The translations under genes were made by a program, and so were the position numbers. A stretch of DNA of 14,821 nt from positions 1 through 14,821 of the forward strand of contig JAUCNG010033341.1 in assembly GCA_032353305.1 (NCBI GenBank). The letters are read 5' to 3'. This document shows positions 1 through 9,700 of the stretch, one piece after another. Numbering within the stretch: position 1 is the first letter of the stretch; each line of letters starts with the position of its first letter. The notes beneath the pieces are model-generated. The model did no database searches. It worked only from the letters and a program-made list of their open reading frames with translations, and was not told where the DNA came from. Source of the stretch: Cephalothrix spiralis (taxonomy: Eukaryota; Nemertea; Palaeonemertea; Archinemertea; Cephalotrichidae).

Positions 1-50
1 TACAAATTTGGTTAAAATCTATCGAGCAGATCCTGAGATCTCAGTGTTAG

Positions 51-77
51 AATAATAATAATAATAATAATAATAAT
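51..77. repeat. (AAT)9 microsatellite
   Basis: Nine uninterrupted AAT units lie about 45 nt upstream of the ATG at 124. Confidence 0.95.
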
Positions 78-123
78 CATTGTAAAAATAATAAGTTTTA
101 CACTTCGTGAAAACTTAATAACA

Positions 124-348
124 ATGTCTTATCTCATTAAGGACATCACCTACTGCGAACAAGCTGCAGCCCTGTTCGAACGACTGGACAAATTGACAAA
201 AGTAGCTAAGTTTTCAATAGATTCCATGTTCCCTAACAATGGGTTGCATAAGCAATTTAGCCCAAACAAATTCCGGTGGCCTGAGGGCCCCTACGCAATG
301 CGCTGCGCTGACACAATGCGCGCATTGACTTTGGGCGCACTTTTATGA
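124..348 (+). CDS. Unrecognised 74-residue ORF, possible frameshifted first exon
   Basis: The ATG has a favourable context (AACAATGT), and the frame codes for 74 residues with balanced amino-acid use and a GC content visibly above the surroundings. The peptide includes CEQAAALFERLDKL, an amphipathic stretch, and RWPEGPYAMRCADTMRAL. I do not recognise the family and see no signal peptide or membrane segment. After the stop, the next frame reads FYDRHYGQ and ends exactly at CAG|GTGAGA, a strong splice donor at 365. Loss of one T in the TTTT run at 341-344 would join the two. So this may be a real 5' exon with a frameshift or sequencing error, or a short pseudogene. No partner exon is visible downstream. 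Confidence 0.35.
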   Translation: MSYLIKDITYCEQAAALFERLDKLTKVAKFSIDSMFPNNGLHKQFSPNKFRWPEGPYAMRCADTMRALTLGALL

Positions 349-364
349 CCGACACTACGGACAG

Positions 365-2500
365 GTGAGAACACGGTAGCGGCACGTGTCAGACAATTTT
401 AAGACTCCTTGAGACACACAAACTAATTTGGACATAAAGAGAGATTTTAAGCGCAAAAAATTGTTTGAACAGAAATATTGATACTTTTTTAGGTTGCATG
501 ATAAGTTTTTTGGCAACCCCGGGCCATAATTGCAATAAAATCCATTATTTAAATAGATCGCCTTAACTAGCCAAATAGTAGGCATTTGCATTTTCTTAAA
601 GTTGCAGTAAATCGTAAACAATATAACATAAGAACAATAGATTCCAGATTGATTATTAAATTAATCCTTATCAACTATACTGCATAAAGAGTTATATGCT
701 GATTTATATGCATTGGATATAATTTTTGAGCCATATTAGGTGAGGGAACCAGTTTTACGAGGCCCAAAAATACATAATGCCGCGATTGACTGCAACTCTT
801 AAGCCCTTTTTTAATTTATTAGATTGATGTCCGAATCTGGCGGCAGAGCTTTTTCGTTATTAAGCAATGATATTACATGATTATTATACAGTGTGGCCCA
901 ATAGAATGTATAATATTTAGATGACGCTATATTCTGACTTAATTTGTACTGCCAATATCACTGTGAGCGATCACTCTTTCAAATAAAAGTGAGCTATATA
1001 ATACCAGTTCAATTTCCCCAGTAGGTCGTTAATCTCATTATGAATTAACTGACTTTCTCGGGTCCTTGAATAATTTTTGTTATTTTTTTAACATAAGAAT
1101 TGATAAAAGAATATTCACAAGTCCAATTTTAGTGCGACTTCCGATTTATGTGATTTTGGCAGGGAAAATGGAACCAGAGCCCAGAGGTTTTTTGGGAGAA
1201 TCATCGTAGCTCCCTTAGATCCTCTTTTAGTTATGAACGGATCTGCACAAAATCTGTTTTATTCGGGAGAGAAGACCATGCTTTTTGCAATCTAAATTAT
1301 TTCATAATTGAGTCTCAGTGTGACGAAAGTTTGCCTAATTAGACAATTTCAACATATCGCACATATCGCAATGAGCACAAAATAGTGAAGGTCTACAGTA
1401 AAAAAATACATATTTTACTCTGAACGAATTCAGTTAAACATTGCATAATTGAAATTTAAATTGTTGCGCATATGTCAAAACTATAGAGGGAGTCGCAATT
1501 TGCATTTTTTTGCGCATAAAAGTTTGCGATTCTGGCTGATAATTTTTGATTTTTTTCTTCAACTTACAAACTGTGTTCGTAATTACAAAATCGTAGGCGT
1601 TTTTTAATGATGATAAAATTGGATGGGCCCTATTATAGGGTAACTGTTTTCATTATATAACTCGCATTTAAAAAAATAAATTGCGCCCTCTGTTTGCCCA
1701 CGTAGTGTTATTAGAAGATCAAATATAATGGTTAAATTGTTGCAAAACTGACTTCGTCAAAATAACCTGTTAAGTCAATTCAAAACAGTGCAGCTGCTGT
1801 AAAATTCACATTATTTTTTAACATCCTTATATAATTGCTATCAGATATTAATCTTTTAATTTTGACTTTAATTGAAAATTTTATCTCAACCTGCGCCAAA
1901 ATCTACTTGATAAAATAACCCTGGTTAATATCTTTATTTCCGAAATATGCTAGAGTTCAACAAAAGAAGCAAAAAATCTGCTGGCTCTCTTTAAATATGT
2001 TTTTAGTTTTTTCGGCATTTGCACTAGCGAATTCGGACGCCAAGCTTTAACTTATGTGCACCTGGATATACGTCATGATCGTGGATTTGATTCCCACCTG
2101 CGCCAATTCGAGTAAAAACCCAGTGCCCATATATTAGCCTACATTTTTAACTTATAAAGATAGATTCCGAATGTCAACACGGCGAATATAATGTCAACAC
2201 GGCGGATACAAAGTCGAATTGCCCGCTAAAAGGTAAACAAACATGAAAAAGACTACAAAGTCGGGTAATAAAAAAATGAATATCATGTTTATTTACAAAT
2301 TGTAACTGTACGATATAATATTTTCAAAGACAAATTCTAAAACATGTTCGTTATATTAAAAAAAATTGCATGTACAACTGCCAGAAATCATAATTTAGCA
2401 TTAATATATTTAATATCAAAAGTTTAAACCTATATGATAACAAAATCTAAAAAGATTACGATCCTATAATATTATTGTTAATTTGTTACTGTACAATGTA
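365..2500. other. AT-rich stretch without a supported gene
   Basis: I see no splice-bounded coding exon here. There is a two-unit 20-bp tandem duplication at 2170-2209 (units begin AATGTCAACACGGCG). At 2081-2098 a short run resembles a tRNA T-arm/B-box (GTGGATTTGATTCCCAC), but no cloverleaf can be built around it. It could be a worn SINE fragment. Confidence 0.5.
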
Positions 2501-2502
2501 CA

Positions 2503-2587
2503 GATAAATCAAAATAAGATGGCACTGATATTCGCTGCTGTTTCTAGATCATTCTAGACGAAAGCGCCATCTATACTTTGATTTATC
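2503..2587. mobile_element. Short hairpin element, about 85 bp
   Basis: The left arm 2503-2523 (GATAAATCAAA...GATGGC) pairs with the reverse complement of 2566-2587, with few mismatches and one extra base. The loop carries a second TCTAGA...TCTAGA pair. This is a MITE-like or foldback remnant. No target duplication is clear; a TGTACAATGTACA palindrome abuts the left side. Confidence 0.6.
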
Positions 2588-2924
2588 AAAATGCATAAAA
2601 TGGATGGACCGAACACGTGATGAATAATGATCAATTATGATATACTGAATAATGATATATAATTCTTAAAAGGTATATCAAATGCACTCATCTACATGTA
2701 TTTAAAAACGATTAATGAACTTTTATACAGTGAAAAAACTATTGCTGCAAATCGTACAAAAATTTACAATAGGGCCGATTTATGGCCATATAGACTCCCC
2801 TGAATGCGTACATAGATTTTTATTATGACCCTTTATTGTGTACGTATTGTACGTACGATATAATTTATCTTAAAACCCCAGCCCTTCCCCTTAGAGAAAA
2901 GAATTAACGGCCTCCAAAATAGGT

Positions 2925-3111
2925 GCATGCCCAGTCTATATCTGTACGTCGTTATAAGACCTTAAAACAAGGGGCACCAGTAAAAGGACGTCGCCATACT
3001 AAATAAGATGGAAATAGTGCTAAGTACCCAGTCTATTGTCCACCGATTTCCATTTACTGGTGCCACTCCGTTCTTCTAGGCCAAAGATGAACGTACATAT
3101 AGACTGGGTAT
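2925..3111. mobile_element. Foldback MITE of about 187 bp
   Basis: Outer arms 2930-2949 (CCCAGTCTATATCTGTACGT) and 3091-3108 are inverted copies differing by a 2-base indel. Inner arms GGCACCAGTAAA (2973-2984) and its complement (3053-3064) nest within them, and a third CCCAGTCTA lies at 3028. TAGGT occurs just outside both ends (2920-2924 and 3112-3116) and may be a target duplication. No coding capacity. Confidence 0.65.
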
Positions 3112-3340
3112 TAGGTCCATTTTGAGTTTCTGTCACCCCATGTTTCTAATTAGCTGCACTGTAACTTAAGTCCATTATTCTCGAAATATTATTTACTCCT
3201 ATGAAAAAATTCCCGTAAATAGTTATGAACTAAGAGATTATCCTCTTGGCTAATCCACCATTTTCTTATCATTCATTTCTTGAGTGATTTTTAACTCATT
3301 ATTTCCCTGCTCTCCATTTTCGAAAGCAGATACTAATAGG

Positions 3341-3451
3341 CTATGTACTATACGTTGCTGCCACCATTGATATAGTCCTAGAAAAACTGTTGTTCACCAC
3401 ATACGCTTTATCAAATTGTTTATCCTCGTCTTTGTCCAACCTTTTAAAACC
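3341..3451 (-). pseudogene. Coding-like minus-strand stretch, possible alternative last exon or relic
   Basis: There are 36 open codons bounded by TGA (3452-3454) and TAG (3341-3343). They contain KRLDKDEDKQFDKAYVV and end ATYST. The Lys/Asp/Glu-rich composition with scattered tyrosines resembles the receptor tail encoded just upstream, and the open stretch also ends shortly after a tyrosine. It lies less than 200 nt beyond the receptor's stop codon. Possible acceptors (TTTTAAAAG, AAAATGAG) have poor pyrimidine tracts, and their phases do not match exon D cleanly. It may be a duplicated and decayed tail exon, an alternative exon with an unusual acceptor, or chance. Confidence 0.25.
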
Positions 3452-3497
3452 TCATTTTAATGCCTCAAAGGCGCATATTTTCCCATTTCATTTAATG

Positions 3498-3503
3498 TTT
3501 ATT
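3498..3503 (-). terminator. Candidate polyadenylation signal AATAAA
   Basis: On the minus strand AATAAA begins 33 nt after the TAA of the receptor's last exon, in a very AT-rich 3' flank. It is the nearest canonical hexamer. In AT-rich DNA such hexamers are common, so the true 3' end could be further on. Confidence 0.4.
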
Positions 3504-3536
3504 TAACTATATTTATAAATCTAATTAAATTAAATT

Positions 3537-3713
3537 TTAACTATATACGTCCTCTTCTGCTGCATGTTTTTTGTTAAATTCCTCTTTTGACAATGGGTCC
3601 CTTGTAAAATCAACTCCTGAGTAATTGGTTTCAATATCATCTCCTATTTTCTTTGGTTTTTCGTCATTTTTGTTTTTATCTACAACCACATCGTACACAT
3701 CATCGTTTGGAAC
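3537..3713 (-). CDS. Exon E: terminal tail exon with ITSM-like motif and stop
   Basis: This 177-nt exon starts after TTTTCGTTTTGCAG in phase 0 and ends at TAA (3537-3539). It encodes 58 residues, acidic and Lys-rich, with three tyrosines: VYDVV, TNYSGV and the penultimate residue of the protein (DVYS end). TNYSGV fits TxYxx[VI], the consensus of immunoreceptor tyrosine-based switch motifs that bind SAP/SHP-type SH2 proteins in vertebrates. Whether such partners exist in this organism is not shown. There is no membrane segment or recognisable enzyme domain. The frame fits exon D exactly, and a candidate polyadenylation signal follows 33 nt after the stop. Confidence 0.7.
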   Translation of the reverse strand, partial: VPNDDVYDVVVDKNKNDEKPKKIGDDIETNYSGVDFTRDPLSKEEFNKKHAAEEDVYS

Positions 3714-6700
3714 CTGCAAAACGAAAATAATGGTACATTTTAGAGTCGAATTCCGATAAACCGAAATGTATAACTCTGTACTTACTTTAGTAAATAAGTA
3801 CTTACTTTAGTAAATAAGAGGCAAGTATATGTACTAAGTACAATGATACTAACCTCTTGCTGATAGAATAAGTTCTTCTATTTATCTGGGTGTTTTTGAA
3901 ATAAAATTGGTTTTGTGAGCTACTAGACATAATTTAAAATAACAATAAACTTATAACACTGTAGTATAATGTAAATATATAAGATAAATGGCGGACATGT
4001 CTCAATGTGTGACACACGTTTTGACCGGGAGTAAAATCTGGGGGAAAATGTATACTTTAATTTAGCACACTAATTTGTCTAAAAATATCCAATCATTTTT
4101 ATTATTTTCTTTAGAATTTTAAGCGGCGAAAATGAGTGTCTTTATGCCGTTTCAATTTAGATAATCGTAGGCTACTGTAAAAGCAAATATATATTTTGAT
4201 AAAGTATTATTTATGCCATTTTGTAGTCTAAGAGATATATCTAAAGAAAGATGGCAAATTTAACATTTTTACTACAAAAAATCAACATAACGCGTTGTTA
4301 TTCCTGTTCCCCATCGGCGGGGATGTGAATTAATTAAATCTAAGTTACCGGTTTCCATAATAGAGGGAGGAATGAATGGGTGTTATTCGTGATCATTGCT
4401 GAACTTCAGCACTAAATACAACTTTAGCTAGTGCTACCCTTGACACCCCTACCGTTCTTTTTTCTTGCCGAACGATTAATCAATACGATACGCCAAGAAT
4501 TCATCCGCAAGAATGAGCCTCGATCTCAAAAATCAGACGTCGATCGATCGCATTAGAGGACATTAGGTAATCGATATAGTTATGCACGTTCTAAATACCA
4601 CTATTGTAGGTGTCGAAGTAGTTATAGTTAGTTAAGAAGATTTATCACTTTTTATTGCCCGAATTAACAGATTTATACCGGAAGAACAAAAGAGCGCATG
4701 CTAAATGTAAACAAACTACGATTTGTATAATAGTGATCTGTAGTTAACTATTTTAATTGTACATGTATTTCTAATCGAATTTTAGTTCAAACATCGGTAT
4801 TTGCACTCAAGTATGTACAGTACTAACTCATGCTCATCAAAAAACAATTTTAGTTGATCGTAGTATAGATCATATTATAGATCTCAGTATAGTATAGAAT
4901 ATGCGAGTTGGTTAATAAATTAAAAAAGCCCGATCCCAATCTAAAAAAAAGATGACACAACTGGAGTAACTACTATAATGCAGGAAAAACAAAATAAATA
5001 CCAATAGTTACTCGTTGTTTATGCTTGAGCAGGTGACAATAAATTCGCCTAAATATGAAATCATTTGTTAAATAATATATGACCTAGCTATAAGGCATGG
5101 CTAGCGATACAGAATATATTCACTCGTTCTGTGGTCCCCAATTGAAATTAACAGTGGGGCACCACAGAACAAACAGCTTTCATGGTATATTCCGTGCCCA
5201 GTCAAAAAGCTATGGGCTTCGCCCCCTCCCCCAAATTCCCAAATCAGTGAATGACGCCGTTCGTGATTCGTGAAACTCGTATTTAGGGTAACGTGATCCA
5301 CGAAATTCAAATATCGGCTAACGACTTCTCAGATAATGCTGTCTTCAGGAGCGGAAAACCGATCAGGTACCAGTCAAGTCTTTAAATGGCTTCCAACATG
5401 TCCAACTGCGTGGAGCCAGTGGTAAAAAAATGGAATAAAACTGTTGTAACGTTCGTGAAACGTGATTTCAAAATCCGTCATCCGTGCTCCGTGAAAGTCG
5501 ATATTTTGGCTCGTGAATTCGTGAATTAATGATATCGACCTGATCTTTGCGATGGCAGTAGATGTTTTGAATTATATGCTCAGGTGTCATTTTTATATCA
5601 TTTTTAAGATATATTAATTAGTGCAATTTGGGTAAAAAAAACGGAATATCATAGAATGACGTTAAAACATTTCGAGTGAATCTTTGCTCCGTATAGTAGT
5701 CTGTTTAGTAAATAGAAAAACTGTCGGCTTTGAATCGATATGTATTTTTTTTTAGTTGTGTAAATTGCAGCATCGTATAAATGATCATAAAATACGAGAA
5801 AATAAAACCTTAATCGTGCAATACTTAGTGAAGCTGTTCATAGAATACTTCATTCCGTTCCACTACGGTGTTGAATACTTTATTGCATTTGCATTCAGTA
5901 GTTGAATATACCGTAGGACACTTAAGAATAATACTATTTTGCAAACCTTTGGACCATCCTTTTCGTAATTAGCATATACGTTCTCTGGTTTCTCCTCATC
6001 TTTTTGGCTCTTTTTTTCTGAATTGAGAAAAAAAGGTTTTAAATTAATTCAAGTCAAATTCATCAACACACATTACGCTGGAACAAAAAACAGATTAAAT
6101 TATTCTATATCTGTGCTATTAACGTCAATCCGTTAAGCCTACCGCACACTAGTCCGCAAAATCGCAAGAACGCTAGAACGCCACAAAATCAAACATTTAA
6201 TCTTAACCAACACTAATTCGCATAATCGCAGGAACGCTAGAACGCCGATCTGCAGGATCGCACCAAAATTCCTAGTGTGCGGGGACGTAATCGCTAGAAC
6301 GCTAGAACGCAACCAAAATCAAACATGTTTAATTTTGGTTGCGTTCTAGCGTTCTAGCGATTATGCCCCCGCAAACTAGGATCGGCGTTCTAGCGTTCGT
6401 GCGATTATGGTAGGCTTTACTCTTCGCGATCTGATTTCCCTACTGGTCTTCATTCTTATTACATTTTAATGATTGGAATGCATGAGACCAGTAGGGGAAT
6501 CAAATCGCGAAGGGTATGAGGAATGTATTGACGTATTAAAATTATTATAAAGAACGGTATTATCTACATTAAGAACACTACTTGATATGACACTGGTATA
6601 CATGTAAGAACTACCGTAGGTTTTTTAAATGTACCTATATAGGTACCAGTCGTGCTTACTCCAAGATGGCGTCCAATATTAATATACTGTACATTGTATT

Positions 6701-9700
6701 GCATCATTTTGTATTAATCTCAAATATAATAACTGAAACGTGACTTCAGACATTTAAGCTTCAAAACGAGGCCATTTTCCCCAAAATGCATTGAAAAATG
6801 GCATCAAAACGTTTTTATGCCATATTTACGCTTCAAACACAATGAAAATGGCATCCAAAAACATTTGATGCCATTTTGCATTGCATTTTGGGCCTCGTTT
6901 TGGATCTTAAATGTCTCAAGTCACGTGATTTAGCAAATGACATCATAAATGGCATCAAAAAGTTTGTTCCAATTGTGAACTGTATTGCCTACTTAAATTA
7001 CCGTTCGACATTGATCGATGGTTTCCACTGGTTACCATTCTCCGCTGAGCTTTCGATAAAATATTTTGAATCGTGCTGGTCAGTTTATTGCAACCTTTAT
7101 TTCATCGAAATACTAAAAAATATTGCATATATTTAGGCCTACCAAAATAATTTAGGCTTATAAAGATCCAGTGACGTCATAGCCATTTAGAGATTAAATT
7201 TGTTTACTTACTGTCATACTTTCTCTTACAGACAACTGCTAATGTTGCTAAGGCCAGCAAGACGATGACGACGCCACCTATTATTGCCACATATGGACCA
7301 ATTTCGGCGCTTTTGGCAGCTGAAAATATTGATTCGGGATTTTCTTCATCAGCAAGGTGAGATTGGCCTGAATTAAATTGGGTATAAAACTTCGTTGTGT
7401 TAAAAGTTAAAGAGTTTACAGAAACGTGCCAGCGTGCACAATGATGCAAAATAATAATAAAACAACGTAGCGTTAAATAAAGAAAATATGAATCAACATT
7501 TTGGGGGTGCGTAAAATAAGAAAAAGTATGATTAGTAACCCCGGAAAACAATAGGCCTACTTAGTGTGGAATATTAATGGAATCAAAATGCATGTTTTTC
7601 TTACCTCTGTGAAAGTGTTTTAAATGGAATCACAGTTTTAAAGAGGGGGTAAAGGAGGGGGTCCGGTCACGTTTCACGTTAGCCGATATTTGAATTTCAC
7701 GGATCACGTTACACTAAATATACGAGTTTCACGTTTGACGATATTTGAATTTCACGGATCACGTTAAAATAAATACGAGTGTCACGGATCACGTAAGGCC
7801 GTTTTAGTGTTTCACGCGTTCACGTTTTTCACGTTTTTAACCCCTTTACCCCCCTTTTTAAAAGATTGGTTTTAGAGTTGGTCAATTTTTAAAAAGTCGA
7901 TAAGACATAATTTTACATTTGGACGTTTCGTTAGAAATAGAATTATAATAACATAATAAGTTAATGTTTTTGCCATTTTTTCACGTTTTTACATACTCAA
8001 GAAATCCAACAATAGACAAATTTAGGATTATTTCAAAGAGATTCTTCTGGACACCACTTCTGAAAGGTTAACTGAGTGACTGCGTTTTAATACCGAAAAG
8101 TACTCATTGCAGTTTTTGTAAAGAAAAATGTCAATAAAAAAGTGCCTGAGACATGTTCTGCGGCCTTCTAGGCAATCTTCAACAAGAGGGTTACATAGAG
8201 GTATAGCGCCGGAAGAGAGAGAAATTTTTTGTTTTTTTTCACCGGGCGGAAGATAATGAAGGTTAGCGGCGCCTTAATAACTGAATCGGGAAAAACGCCT
8301 AAAATAGTCTCAGGAAGCGGAATTCGACTCTCCACCCATTCCGATCCACTTCGGTGTGTTGAATACTTTATTGCATTTGCATTCCCACACTCCGAAACGC
8401 TAAGTTGAATTTCTCACCGAAGTTCGTTTGACTTTTAGCACAGATTTTAGAGGCACGGCGATTGGTCAACGAATTTACGTCACAATATCTTGGCTATTGA
8501 TTTCCCTTTTGAGTTCAATTTTCAGTCCATGGTTATATTATATCGATAACTTCTGAACTAACATAGTCAGCGTAGCGCTAGCTTCTCGATCTATTAATCA
8601 CAGATCGCACGTTCTATCCTAGCCGGATCCTCAAATGTTTTCACCAAAACTTTCTCAAATATTGATTCAGTCCGATTTGGCTCTTATCGTGCCGGAGTGT
8701 AGGTGAATATAATAATACATGTATTCAGATACCGTAGGATATCGGAATGCTCTCCTCCATGGAACCGTTTTACAAAGACTGTTTTAATACGTAACGACAT
8801 ACAGCCTTACATTTGTCAATACCTCGGGAGGGGGTTAAATCGAGGGTAGGCTATCTTGTTTTACTTATACAGTAAAATAATACTTAAGTAAAATAATTCC
8901 CAAAAGGGGTCGAGTATCAGCAGTCGCTACCAAGGCATATTCGCTGAGGGCCAAATCGCGGCATTAATTTAGCTTTTGGAGTATCAATTTCTAATTTACT
9001 GTCAGATTGAAAATGAAATGATAATTTCGCATAGTTTCAATATCATTAGTGCATTGATGTTAGTAAACAACTTAAATATGTAAATGAAGTTCGATGTTCT
9101 GTTGTATGATGAATGGGTCGGTACTTATGATGAATGGTTATTAAATTGTTGCATTTATGCAATCTAAAAAACAACTATATCAGTGATTCCGTATGGTGTT
9201 AATATGGTGTCAGTTCTGGACGAGCTTTCGACAGTTGCTTGTACAAAATGCACCGGAGGGAAGTGCCAGGAAATGCGAAAATAGCACTGCATAGCGCTAG
9301 CGCTAAAATCGCCCAAAGCGGTGCTATCATCGCAGGCGGGACAATTTTTCAAAAATCAAATAAGGTTCCGAAAAAGGGTCAAACCCGATATTTTCTGATC
9401 CGTATGGTCAAATACAATAATAAGATATACCATTTTTGGGGGCCCAGGGCAAAAAATTTTTTTTTCGAAAAATTGTATTGGCCCCTGAGGCTACAAAGTG
9501 GGCCCGACCCTTTCGAAAATATAAACTTGAATCTAGAATTTCCAGAAGCTTTTTGAAAATATAAGGGATAATGGAGTATAGGCCCCCACTTCCGAGATTT
9601 TCGCGGTGGGGTGGGAAACCCTAGGGTCTGAAGGTTGGACGCCAAAAGTCCAATAAACCTGTGTATATTAAAAAATTGCGCTCTGGACCCAAATCGGGGA

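Noticed and set aside
2081-2105. tRNA-like T-arm followed by CTGCGCCA
   Set aside because: No matching acceptor 5' strand, D-arm or anticodon arm upstream; at most a SINE fragment.
5101-5310. Minus-strand open frame of 69 codons
   Set aside because: It overlaps a hairpin and the CACGGATCACG-type repeat, has no splice signals in phase with the receptor, and resembles no known protein.
6876-7136. Plus-strand open frame of 86 codons
   Set aside because: It begins inside the terminal repeat of a MITE, and its composition is that of the surrounding AT-rich intron.
7600-7640. Strong minus-strand donor CAGAG|GTAAGAAAA at 7605
   Set aside because: The frame upstream soon meets a stop in phase 1 and then the end of a transposon, with no acceptor in between, so no exon can be built.
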